From contig JAEXYA010000022.1 of NCBI GenBank assembly GCA_023451825.1, positions 1-58,244 on the forward strand: a stretch of DNA of 58,244 nucleotides. Direction: 5' to 3'. Below the pieces are notes generated by a model. The model was not told where the DNA came from and did not search any database. It saw only the letters and a program-made list of their open reading frames with translations. Below are positions 48,793 through 56,577 of this stretch, piece by piece; position 1 is the stretch's first letter; each line of letters opens with the position of its first letter. The stretch comes from Pseudomonadota bacterium (GTDB taxonomy: Bacteria > Pseudomonadota > Alphaproteobacteria > Rhizobiales > Xanthobacteraceae). A program made the position numbers and the translations under genes.

Positions 48793-49719
48793 ATGAGTCC
48801 CCGCATTTCCTGGGAAGGCGTCTTCCCGGCCGTCACCACCCAGTTTCACGATGATCTTTCTCTCGACATCGATTCCACCGCCAAGGTGATCGATGGCCTG
48901 ATCCGCGATGGCGTGTCAGGCCTGATCATCTGCGGTTCGGTCGGCGAGAACACCTCGCTCGAGCGCAAGGAAAAGATCGCGATCATGGAGACGGCCAAGT
49001 CGGTCGCTAAAGGCCGCGTGCCTGTTCTGTGCGGCATCGCCGAATTCACGACGGCTTTCGCCGTCGAGACCGCGAAGGAAGCCGCACGCGTCGGCATCGA
49101 TGGCGTGATGGTGATGCCGGCGCTGGTCTATTCGTCCAAGCCGCATGAGACCGCTGCGCATTTCCGCGCCGTGGCGACGGCGACGGATCTGCCGGTGATG
49201 CTCTACAACAACCCGCCGATCTACAAGAACGACGTGACGCCGGACATTCTCGCTACGCTGGCCGATGTCGAGACGGTGGTCTGCTTCAAGGACTCTTCCG
49301 GCGATACCCGCCGCTTCATCGATACCCGCAACATGGTGGGCGATCGCTTCGTGCTGTTCGCTGGCCTTGATGACGTCATCGTCGAAAGCGTCGCCATGGG
49401 CGCGGTAGGCTGGGTGTCCGGCATGTCGAATGCGTTCCCGCGCGAGGGCGAGACGCTGTTCCGCCTGGCCAAGGCCGGGCGCTATGCGGAGGCGATGAAG
49501 ATCTATGAATGGTTCATGCCGCTGCTGCATCTCGATGCGCGGCCGGATCTCGTCCAGTGCATCAAGCTCTGCGAGAATATCATGGGCCGCGGCACAGCGC
49601 TGACGCGCCCGCCGCGCCTCGCGCTGCTGCCGCATGAGAAAGCGGAGGTCGAAGCCATGATGGCCAAAGCGCTGAAGACACGCCCGACCCTGCCAGACGT
49701 CGGGCTGAAGGCGGCCTGA
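48793..49719 (+). CDS. Dihydrodipicolinate synthase / N-acetylneuraminate lyase family protein
   Basis: The 308-residue class I aldolase-fold protein has the substrate-carboxylate motif CGSVGENTSL (GxxGE type), Tyr138 in MLYNNPP and the Schiff-base Lys166 in VVCFKDSSGD. True DapA is unlikely because the gene sits behind TRAP transporter genes rather than among lysine genes. Catabolic members include keto-deoxy sugar acid dehydratases and hydroxyproline-derived deaminases; which applies is open. The ATG at 48793 matches the family start. An intrinsic terminator follows at 49740. Confidence 0.9.
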   Translation: MSPRISWEGVFPAVTTQFHDDLSLDIDSTAKVIDGLIRDGVSGLIICGSVGENTSLERKEKIAIMETAKSVAKGRVPVLCGIAEFTTAFAVETAKEAARVGIDGVMVMPALVYSSKPHETAAHFRAVATATDLPVMLYNNPPIYKNDVTPDILATLADVETVVCFKDSSGDTRRFIDTRNMVGDRFVLFAGLDDVIVESVAMGAVGWVSGMSNAFPREGETLFRLAKAGRYAEAMKIYEWFMPLLHLDARPDLVQCIKLCENIMGRGTALTRPPRLALLPHEKAEVEAMMAKALKTRPTLPDVGLKAA

Positions 49720-49739
49720 GCGACCAGGCACCTTCATGC

Positions 49740-49775
49740 AAAACGGCGCGCCGGCAACAGCGCGCCGTTTTCACT
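49740..49775 (+). terminator. Intrinsic terminator after the DHDPS-family gene
   Basis: AAAACGGCGCGC pairs with GCGCGCCGTTTT over an 8-base loop and ends in a T-rich tail (TTTTCACTTTTG). The 3' arm overlaps the stop codon of a small convergent gene, so it may serve both strands. Confidence 0.8.
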
Positions 49776-49932
49776 TTTGCTCTTTGTCGCGCCTTTCGAA
49801 CGCCTCCGCTTCATAGTCGCGGTCGCGCTTGGGCGTGGCAATATCGCCGTCGTCTTCGTCGTCGATATCAGGCGCTGGCGCCGACTTGTCGGTCGTGGTC
49901 TTCGGCGGCTCGCGCCCCGCTTGCGGATTCAT
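49771..49932 (-). CDS. Small acidic protein of unknown function (53 aa)
   Basis: The product begins MNPQAGREPPKTTTDK and continues with a run of acidic residues (DIDDEDDGDIATPKRDRDY) and a charged end (EAFERRDKEQK). It has no cysteine, no membrane segment and is probably disordered. Codon use is like its neighbours, with many GAC/GCG/CGC codons. It ends inside the intrinsic terminator stem of the convergent gene. No family was recognised; translation is plausible rather than shown. Confidence 0.5.
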   Translation of the reverse strand: MNPQAGREPPKTTTDKSAPAPDIDDEDDGDIATPKRDRDYEAEAFERRDKEQK

Positions 49933-50001
49933 CCGGCTCCCCTCGCTTTCGCGTGATGCGAGCGATTGAAGCAGATTTCGCGGGGGCGGGGCAACGGTCT
50001 C

Positions 50002-50052
50002 CTGTCATCCCGGCGCCGCGCACAGCTTCGCTGTGCTAGGCCCGGACGACAG
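50002..50052. repeat. Short family A-related hairpin
   Basis: CTGTCATCCCGGCGCCGCGCA at the left and TGCTAGGCCCGGACGACAG at the right flank ACAGC-TTC-GCTGT. It resembles a deleted family A unit. Confidence 0.55.
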
Positions 50053-50058
50053 GCTGCA

Positions 50059-50334
50059 TTACGTCCGAAACCCGCCCTTGCGCTGCTCGGCGAGCCAGGC
50101 GGCCAGCGCCACCGATTTTTCGGCGGGCTTGCCAGCCGAGTTCTTGCCGGATGTCGTCTTGCCGGTCGTGCTGCGGCCGGAAGACTTGGCCGCAGCCTTC
50201 TTCTTAGGGGCGGCCTGAGGCATTGCGGCCTCACGGGCGAGGCGGAGTGCTTTCAGGCGCGCCATATTATCGAGCACGGCCTTTTCGGCGGCGTCGCGCT
50301 CGGCTTTGGTGGATTTGTTATCGTCTGCGGACAT
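50059..50334 (-). CDS. Lys/Ala-rich small protein of unknown function
   Basis: The 91-residue protein has a helical N-terminal half (KAERDAAEKAVLDNMARLKA), a basic low-complexity middle (APKKKAAAKSSGRSTTGKTT) and a short C-terminal helix (VALAAWLAEQRKGGFRT). The basic stretch could bind nucleic acid, but no family was recognised. The ATG at 50334 is chosen over an adjacent TTG. It is divergent from the NiCoT gene. Confidence 0.65.
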   Translation of the reverse strand: MSADDNKSTKAERDAAEKAVLDNMARLKALRLAREAAMPQAAPKKKAAAKSSGRSTTGKTTSGKNSAGKPAEKSVALAAWLAEQRKGGFRT

Positions 50335-50565
50335 CAATTCAGCTTTGTTCTGGATTTTTGGGTGTCAGCGCCACGGGCATCAAGGGCAAGCGTCGCGCGA
50401 TCGTTGCGCGGCTATATAGATGCCCGCGTTCATTCAGCCAACAGGGGATCACACCGTTGGGCCAATTCTGAGGCAGATGCCTTGCATTCGATACGAAATC
50501 GACGCGGTTGCACCCCAGCCATCGGTCTGAGACAATCGAGATCTCAATCGGACAGATTTCCCCCC

Positions 50566-51618
50566 ATGCTGCTTACGCTCTTCAATGATGGCGCCGACAA
50601 TATGCGCGGCCGCATCATCGCCATCTACGCCATCCTCATCCCTGCCAATGTGCTGGCCTGGATCTGGGCCCTGGTCGCGTTCCGCGATCAGCCCGTGCTG
50701 CTGGGAACGGCGGTTCTGGCCTATACGTTCGGCCTGCGCCACGCCTTTGACGCCGATCACATCGCGGCTATTGACAATATCACGCGCAAATTGATGCAGG
50801 CCGGCAAGCGGCCGATCTCGGTGGGTATGTTCTTCTCACTCGGCCATTCGACAGTCGTCATCGTCGCATCGATCTTCGTGGCGCTGGCGGTCTCGGCTCT
50901 GCAGGAGCGGTTCGACAATTTCAAGGAAGTCGGCGGGCTCATCGGCACCGGCGTCTCGGCTTTCTTCCTGCTGGTGGTCGGCATCGCCAATCTCTTCATC
51001 CTTGTTGCCGTCTATCGCGTGTTCCGTTCCGTGAAACGCGGCGAACGCTTCATCGAGGAAGACCTCAACGCGGTGCTGGCTCAGCGCGGCATTATCGGGC
51101 GTGCGCTGCGGCGCCTGTTCGGGGTGATCACCAAGAGCTGGCACATGTATCCGCTCGGCATCCTGTTCGGCCTCGGCTTCGATACCGCCAGCGAGATCGC
51201 TCTGCTCGGTATCGCCGCCTCGCAGAGCGCCGAAGGCATGTCGATGCTGTCGATCCTGATCTTCCCGGCGCTGTTCACCGCCGGCATGTCGTTGGTGGAC
51301 GCGACGGATTCCATCCTGATGGTGCGTGCCTATGGCTGGGCTTTCGTGAAGCCGATCCGCAAGCTCTATTACAACATGATGATCACGGCGGTGTCGGTGA
51401 TCGTCGCGCTGGTGATCGGTGGCATCGAGGCGCTCGGCTTGATCGGCCGCAAACTCGATCTGAGCGGCAGCTTCTGGGAAGGGATTGAAGCGCTGAACGA
51501 GAACCTGGGCGCGATGGGCTATCTCATCGTCGCGATCTTCGTCGTCAGCTGGCTTGTCTCGGTCGCGATCTATCGCATCAAGGGCTATGACGACATCGAG
51601 GTGCGCGAGGCCTCGTAA
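50566..51618 (+). CDS. NiCoT family nickel/cobalt transporter
   Basis: The 350-residue membrane protein has about eight helices. The NiCoT signature RHAFDADH (58-65) in helix II carries the metal-selective His and Asp residues. LGFDTASEIALLGI and FPALFTAGMSLVDATDSILM are the other family signatures. It imports Ni2+ and/or Co2+ for metalloenzymes such as urease, hydrogenase or B12 enzymes. The ATG at 50566 is chosen by family start; the open frame runs much further upstream without similarity. No cobalamin riboswitch was recognised upstream. Confidence 0.93.
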   Translation: MLLTLFNDGADNMRGRIIAIYAILIPANVLAWIWALVAFRDQPVLLGTAVLAYTFGLRHAFDADHIAAIDNITRKLMQAGKRPISVGMFFSLGHSTVVIVASIFVALAVSALQERFDNFKEVGGLIGTGVSAFFLLVVGIANLFILVAVYRVFRSVKRGERFIEEDLNAVLAQRGIIGRALRRLFGVITKSWHMYPLGILFGLGFDTASEIALLGIAASQSAEGMSMLSILIFPALFTAGMSLVDATDSILMVRAYGWAFVKPIRKLYYNMMITAVSVIVALVIGGIEALGLIGRKLDLSGSFWEGIEALNENLGAMGYLIVAIFVVSWLVSVAIYRIKGYDDIEVREAS

Positions 51619-51625
51619 ACTCTGT

Positions 51626-51717
51626 CGTCATTGCGAGGAGCCCTTGCGACGAAGCAATCCAGTCTTTCTTCACTTGGCTTTCTGGATTGCTTCGTCGCTA
51701 CGCTCCTCGCAATGACG
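51626..51717. repeat. Family B palindromic repeat (copy 4)
   Basis: Outer arms CGTCATTGCGAGGAGC and GCTCCTCGCAATGACG, with GAAGCAATCCAG and CTGGATTGCTTCG inside. It lies between the convergent NiCoT and persulfide dioxygenase genes. Confidence 0.88.
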
Positions 51718-51727
51718 AACGCAATAT

Positions 51728-52768
51728 CTACGCCGCGAGCACCGGCCCGCCGGCCTTTTTCCAGGCATCGATGCCGCCATCCAGATGCGCCGCGTGCACA
51801 ATGCCGGCTTCCTTCGCTGCATGCACCGCCATCGCCGAACGCTCACCGTAAGCACAGAAGAACACGATGCGGCGGCGGCTTGCCTGGGCGACTTCGCGCA
51901 GCATGCCGCCGGGCTTGAGGCTATCCGCAATCGACGGATAGGGCGCATGCAGTGCGCCGGACAGCGTGCCGAATTTTGCGCGCTCGCCAGTCTCGCGCAG
52001 GTCCACCAGCAGCATGTCGGGATCGCCGAGATGCGCGATGGCTTCCTGCGGCGACAGCGCGAGACCTTGCTTCTGCAAATCGTCCGGCTTGAGGCCCACC
52101 TTCATATTCGCCGGGATCACGACATCCATCAGCTTCGGGTTCGGCAGGTTCAGCTTGCCCATCAGCTCGATATATTCGTCGACCGAATTCACCTGCAGCC
52201 GCGGATTGAAGCGTTTTTCTTCGCCGATCGTGGAGACCGTATCGCCTTTATAATCATGCGCCGGGAACACCATGGTCTCGTCCGGCAGCTTGAGCAGGCG
52301 ATTGAACAACGAGTCATATTGTGCCCGCGCACTGCCGTTCTGGAAGTCGGTGCGGCCGGTGCCGCGAATGAGCAGCGTATCGCCGGTGAAGACGCGGTCC
52401 TTCATCATGTAGCTATAGGAGTCGTCGGTATGGCCCGGTGTGTACATCACATCGAGTGACACGCCTTCGATCATCACCTTGTCGCCGTCGCTCACGCGCA
52501 TCGCCACGACATCGGCCTTGCTCTGGTCGCCCATCACCGTGACGCATTGCGTGCGCTCGCGCAGTTCGGCAAGGCCGGTGACATGGTCGGCATGCAGATG
52601 CGTATCGACGGCTTTCACCAGCCGCAGGTCGAGTTCGCGCAGCAATTGGCAGTAGCGGTCGACCTTTTCCAGTACGGGGTCGAGGATCAGCGCCTCGCCG
52701 CCCGGACGGCTGGCCAGGAGATAGCTATAGGTGCCCGATACGCTGTCGAAGAGCTGCCGAAAGATCAT
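51728..52768 (-). CDS. Persulfide dioxygenase-rhodanese fusion (ETHE1/Blh-like)
   Basis: The 346-residue protein joins an N-terminal metallo-beta-lactamase domain of the ETHE1/Blh type (FRQLFDSVSGTYSYLLASRP, metal motif HLHADH at 57-62, YTPGHTDDSYSYMM, VFPAHDYKG) with a C-terminal rhodanese domain whose catalytic Cys305 sits in FFCAYGERS. It should oxidise glutathione persulfide to sulfite, with sulfur transfer by the rhodanese part, and so detoxify sulfide. The ATG at 52768 matches the family. A GAGTGGGG dyad lies upstream. No sqr gene is visible nearby. Confidence 0.9.
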   Translation of the reverse strand: MIFRQLFDSVSGTYSYLLASRPGGEALILDPVLEKVDRYCQLLRELDLRLVKAVDTHLHADHVTGLAELRERTQCVTVMGDQSKADVVAMRVSDGDKVMIEGVSLDVMYTPGHTDDSYSYMMKDRVFTGDTLLIRGTGRTDFQNGSARAQYDSLFNRLLKLPDETMVFPAHDYKGDTVSTIGEEKRFNPRLQVNSVDEYIELMGKLNLPNPKLMDVVIPANMKVGLKPDDLQKQGLALSPQEAIAHLGDPDMLLVDLRETGERAKFGTLSGALHAPYPSIADSLKPGGMLREVAQASRRRIVFFCAYGERSAMAVHAAKEAGIVHAAHLDGGIDAWKKAGGPVLAA

Positions 52769-52809
52769 GTCGCCCACCGCGGTCTGGTCGAATATTCCAT
52801 GTAATCGAC

Positions 52810-52833
52810 GAGTGGGGGAATAATACCCCACTC
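52810..52833. promoter_or_regulatory. GAGTGGGG-N8-CCCCACTC dyad
   Basis: A perfect 8-bp inverted repeat with an AT-rich 8-base centre (GAATAATA), 42 bases upstream of the persulfide dioxygenase start and 82 bases before the divergent DUF938 gene. It could be an operator for a sulfide-responsive regulator. Confidence 0.5.
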
Positions 52834-52914
52834 AAGCGATATTGAGCGAATGTTTTCTGCTTCGCGTTTGATTTCGGAAGGCGCGCGGCCTAATCCTGCC
52901 GAACGGAGATTCAT

Positions 52915-53595
52915 ATGGCGGAATATGTGGTCGAGTTCGGCAAGGATGGCGGGCGGATCGAGCCCGATGGCCGTCTGGATGCTGCGGCGTTTCACCGAAA
53001 TCACGCGGCGATCTGGCAAGTTCTTGCGGCATTCTTGCAGCAACACAGCGGCGACGTTGTGGAGGTCGGCAGCGGCACCGGTCAGCATGTCATGTACTTC
53101 GCCGAGCACTCTCCCGATATCACCTGGTGGCCAAGCGACCTCAATGACGCGCACCTGACCAGTATCGAGGCCTGGCGCGCACATACCGGGCGCGCGAATG
53201 TGCGCTCGCCGCTGCGGATCGACCTGACCGATCCCGGCTGGTGTCCGGAAATGACGAACGACACCGGGCCGAAGAAATTACGCGCCGTGTTCTGCGCCAA
53301 TGTCGTCCACATCGCGCCCTGGCCGGTGGCGGAGGGATTGATCAACGGCGCGGCGCGTTATCTGGGGTCGGATGGGAAGCTCTTTATCTATGGTCCGTTT
53401 AAGCGGGACGGAAAACACACGGCCGTCAGCAATTCGGCTTTCGATACCAGCTTGCGCAACGGCAATCCCGAATGGGGCGTGCGGGATGTGGAGGAGCTGG
53501 AGAAGGCAGCCACAACCGTCGGGCTCAAATTGAGCGACGTCGTGGAGATGCCGGCCAATAATCTCATTCTCATATTTGAGCGCGTCACCGCATAG
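52915..53595 (+). CDS. DUF938 family SAM-dependent methyltransferase-like protein
   Basis: The 226-residue protein has a Rossmann-fold SAM site (VVEVGSGTGQHVMYFAEHSP, then WWPSDLN) and the DUF938 blocks FCANVVHIAPWPVAEGLI and LFIYGPFKRDGKHTA, with SNSAFDTSLRNGNPEWGVRD near the end. The family is widespread but its substrate is not established. The ATG at 52915 follows CGGAGA. It is divergent from the persulfide dioxygenase gene. Confidence 0.88.
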   Translation: MAEYVVEFGKDGGRIEPDGRLDAAAFHRNHAAIWQVLAAFLQQHSGDVVEVGSGTGQHVMYFAEHSPDITWWPSDLNDAHLTSIEAWRAHTGRANVRSPLRIDLTDPGWCPEMTNDTGPKKLRAVFCANVVHIAPWPVAEGLINGAARYLGSDGKLFIYGPFKRDGKHTAVSNSAFDTSLRNGNPEWGVRDVEELEKAATTVGLKLSDVVEMPANNLILIFERVTA

Positions 53596-53696
53596 CGCGG
53601 CTGCGCCGGCATGTGTTGAACTGTCGCAGGCGCACCCGCATAGTCATTTCAGAACAACGGCTTGGAACGAACCAGGCCGATATCCGGGCGGACCCC

Positions 53697-54935
53697 ATGA
53701 GCACCCCGACGACGCCAGAGAGTTACGACGATGCACGCGCGCGCGCCACGGTGTGGCGGCTTGCGGCGGCGCAGGCGCTGGGCGGCGCCAATTCGGCGGT
53801 GATTTTCGCCACCGGTGCGATCGTCGGTTCGACGCTGGCGCCGAGCGCGTCGCTCGCGACGGTGCCGCTGTCGGTTTATGTGGTCGGGCTCGCGGTGGCG
53901 ACGCTGCCGGTCGGCATCATCTCGCGGCGCTATGGCCGGCGGGTGGCTTTCATCATCGGCAGCGGAGCGGGGGCGCTGTGCGGCCTGCTCGGCGCCGTTG
54001 CGATTCTGCAGGCATCGTTCGTGCTGTTCTGCGTCGCGACATTCTTCGGCGGCCTCTATGGTGCCGTCGCGCAGTCTTATCGCTTCGCGGCAGCGGATGG
54101 GGCGAGCCCGAACTATCGGCCGAAGGCGGTATCATGGGTGATGGCGGGCGGCGTGTTTGCCGGCGTGCTCGGGCCGCAGCTCGTGCAGTGGACGATGGAT
54201 ATCTGGTCGCCTTATCTGTTCTCGTTCAGCTTCCTGGCGCAGGCCGCCGTCGCGCTGATCGCGATGGCGCTGCTGTCCACCGTCGATGCGCCGAAGCCGG
54301 CGCCGGCGGATATGCATGGAGGCCGGCCGCTGGTCGAGATCATCAAGCAGCCGCGCTTCGTCGCCGCTGCGATCTGCGGCGTCGTCTCCTATGCGATGAT
54401 GAATCTGGTCATGACCTCGGCGCCGCTGGCCATGAAGCTGTGCGGGCTCAGCCTCAGCGATTCCAATTTCGGCATTCAGTGGCACGTGGTCGCTATGTAT
54501 GGGCCGAGCTTTTTCACCGGCGCGCTGATCACCCGGTTCGGCGCGCCGAAGGTGGTCGCTGTCGGTCTGATCCTCGAAGCGCTGGCGGCGATCATCGGGA
54601 TGTCCGGCATCACCGCGATGCATTTCTGGGTCGGGCTGATCGTGCTCGGCATGGGCTGGAATTTCGGTTTCGTCGGCGCGTCCGCACTGGTGCTGGAAAC
54701 CCATCGGCCGCAGGAGCGCAACAAGGTGCAGGCCTTCAACGATTTCCTCGTTTTCGGCCTGATGGCGGTGGGCTCGTTCTCGTCCGGCCAGTTGCTGGCG
54801 AATTACGGCTGGAACGCGGTCAATGCGGTCGTGTTTCCGCCGGTGGTGCTGGGGCTGGCGGTGCTGGCGATCGCCGGCTTTGCGAAGCGGCGTGCGCTCA
54901 AGCAGGCCGAGGCGTTTCCCGATCCGGCGATTTGA
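53697..54935 (+). CDS. MFS transporter
   Basis: The 412-residue protein has 12 predicted membrane helices and the MFS loop motif GIISRRYGRRVAF between helices 2 and 3. It resembles uncharacterised MFS proteins of the group with GGVFAGVLGPQLVQW in helix 5. The substrate is unknown. The ATG at 53697 was chosen from the first membrane segment position. A family D repeat separates it from the convergent regB-like gene. Confidence 0.85.
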   Translation: MSTPTTPESYDDARARATVWRLAAAQALGGANSAVIFATGAIVGSTLAPSASLATVPLSVYVVGLAVATLPVGIISRRYGRRVAFIIGSGAGALCGLLGAVAILQASFVLFCVATFFGGLYGAVAQSYRFAAADGASPNYRPKAVSWVMAGGVFAGVLGPQLVQWTMDIWSPYLFSFSFLAQAAVALIAMALLSTVDAPKPAPADMHGGRPLVEIIKQPRFVAAAICGVVSYAMMNLVMTSAPLAMKLCGLSLSDSNFGIQWHVVAMYGPSFFTGALITRFGAPKVVAVGLILEALAAIIGMSGITAMHFWVGLIVLGMGWNFGFVGASALVLETHRPQERNKVQAFNDFLVFGLMAVGSFSSGQLLANYGWNAVNAVVFPPVVLGLAVLAIAGFAKRRALKQAEAFPDPAI

Positions 54936-54944
54936 GGCGGGACG

Positions 54945-55035
54945 CGTAGCCTGAATGGAGCGAAGCGAAATGCAGGGACCGGCGATATGACGAAGCGCCG
55001 GTCCCCGGATTGCGCTGCGCTCCATCCGGGCTACG
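54945..55035. repeat. Family D palindromic repeat (copy 2)
   Basis: Outer arms CGTAGCCTGAATGGAGCGAAG and GCGCTCCATCCGGGCTACG, with GGACCGG and CCGGTCC inside. It lies between convergent genes. Confidence 0.85.
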
Positions 55036-55044
55036 GCTGCGGAG

Positions 55045-56361
55045 TTAATCCATCTCCGCCAGTTGCCCTGCCGTCTCGAAGGCATCGCGGGGCCAGGCGA
55101 TCTGCACCACCGCGCCGTGGTCCGGAAATACGCGGTTGCTGAAGGTGACCTTGGCGCCGGTGCGCTCCAGCAATGTGCGGGCGATGAAGACGCCGAGGCC
55201 GAGGCCGCGGCGGGGGCCGTCTTCGGTGTTGCGGCGGCGGGACAGATAGGGCTCGCCGATGCGCTTGAGCAAATCGGGCGGAATGCCGGGGCCGTCATCC
55301 GAGATCGACAGCACGATGGCATCCGCATTCCACCAGGCATTCACCTCGACCTGCTCGCGCGCGAAATCGACGGCGTTCTCCAGAATGTTGCCGACGCCGT
55401 AGAGGATCGCGGGATTGCGCATGCCGACCGGCTCCGGCGCATTGGATACCGCGATCCGCACTTTGATGGAGACGCCGAAATCGCGATGCGGCGACACGGA
55501 TTCCTCGATCAACTGCGAGATGCGCATGCGGTCGAACGGCGCGCCGCTGGAATTCAGTTGCGTGATTTTGGAGAGGATCTCGCGGCAGCGCTGCGCCTGT
55601 TCGGCCATGGTCTGCAGGTCGCCGGCGAGTTCCGGATTCTTGTCGACGGTCTTCACCAGTTCGCGCGAGATCAGGAAGATCGTCGCCAGCGGCGTTCCCA
55701 ATTCATGGGCAGCAGCGGCGGCGAGGCCGTCGATTTGTGTGAGGTGCTGTTCGCGCGTCAGCACCAGTTCGGTGGCGGCAAGGGCATCGGAGAGCTTTCG
55801 CGCTTCTTCGGTGACCTGGAAAGCATAGAGACTGGTGACGCCGATCGCGGTGATGATCGAGAACCAGACGCCGAGGAGATAGATCTGCGGCAACACCAGC
55901 GGATCGGCGGTGTCCCACGGCAACGGCAGATGGAAGAAGGCCAGTACGGTGGTGCAGGCGGAGGCGAGTGCGCCGAGGCCGATGGTGTAATTGGTCGGTA
56001 GCGCGGTGGCCGAGATCAGCACCGGCGCGAGAAACAGGAACGAGAACGGGTTCTGCAAGCCACCGGTGAAATAGAGCAGGGCCGCGAGCTCGATGATGTT
56101 GAGCGCCAGCAGGCCTGCGGCGCTGATCGCTTCCAGGCGATGCACCGGATTGAACACGGTCTGCAGCACCAGGTTCAGCGCCGCGGACAGGCCGATGATG
56201 GTCACGCAAGGGATGATCGCCATGTCATATTCGAGGCCCTGCACCACCACAAAAATGGCGGCGAGCTGCCCGAGCGCGGCCAGCCAGCGCAGGCGCAGGA
56301 TCGTATCAAGCCGCACATAGCGGCGCGGATGGCGAAAGTCGGAAGCGGAAACGTCGGTCAT
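55045..56361 (-). CDS. regB: RegB/PrrB/ActS-type redox sensor histidine kinase
   Basis: The 438-residue kinase has six predicted membrane helices, including the ubiquinone-sensing heptapeptide GGLQNPF (100-106). The H-box AAAAHELGTPLATI carries the phospho-acceptor His219, and the redox-active Cys259 lies in QAQRCREIL as in Rhodobacter RegB. N-box ILENAVDFA and G-boxes DDGPGIPP and GLGLGVFIA follow. It should control photosynthesis, fixation or respiration genes through a RegA partner. No regA gene is adjacent in this window. It is divergent from the ABC transporter across a family A repeat. Confidence 0.92.
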   Translation of the reverse strand: MTDVSASDFRHPRRYVRLDTILRLRWLAALGQLAAIFVVVQGLEYDMAIIPCVTIIGLSAALNLVLQTVFNPVHRLEAISAAGLLALNIIELAALLYFTGGLQNPFSFLFLAPVLISATALPTNYTIGLGALASACTTVLAFFHLPLPWDTADPLVLPQIYLLGVWFSIITAIGVTSLYAFQVTEEARKLSDALAATELVLTREQHLTQIDGLAAAAAHELGTPLATIFLISRELVKTVDKNPELAGDLQTMAEQAQRCREILSKITQLNSSGAPFDRMRISQLIEESVSPHRDFGVSIKVRIAVSNAPEPVGMRNPAILYGVGNILENAVDFAREQVEVNAWWNADAIVLSISDDGPGIPPDLLKRIGEPYLSRRRNTEDGPRRGLGLGVFIARTLLERTGAKVTFSNRVFPDHGAVVQIAWPRDAFETAGQLAEMD

Positions 56362-56433
56362 ATCAGGGTTTTAGCGGGTTGGTGGTGCGACGACAAACGG
56401 CGACCCGTGCGGCAAAGTCGCCTGTTGTTTCAA

Positions 56434-56555
56434 CTGTCGTCCCGGCGAACGCCGGGACCCATAGCCTCCGACGTGATGAGGCAAAGAGTCTCTCGGCCTC
56501 GCGTTCCAGCTATGCACTCGGAGGTTATGGATCCCGGCGTTCGCCGGGATGACAG
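56434..56555. repeat. Family A palindromic repeat (copy 5)
   Basis: Arms CTGTCGTCCCGGCGAACGCC and GGCGTTCGCCGGGATGACAG with a TATGGATCCCGG inner arm. It ends 22 bases before the ABC ATPase start, so it lies in the 5' leader of that gene. Confidence 0.88.
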
Positions 56556-56577
56556 GGGAGTTGCGTTCCCTCCCATC

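Noticed and set aside
49966..50565. Upstream in-frame extension of the NiCoT gene
   Set aside because: It crosses the antisense of a small gene and has no similarity to the family; the ATG at 50566 gives the normal start.
50335..50565. Cobalamin or nickel riboswitch upstream of the NiCoT gene
   Set aside because: No conserved B12-box or NiCo-type element was recognised in this leader.
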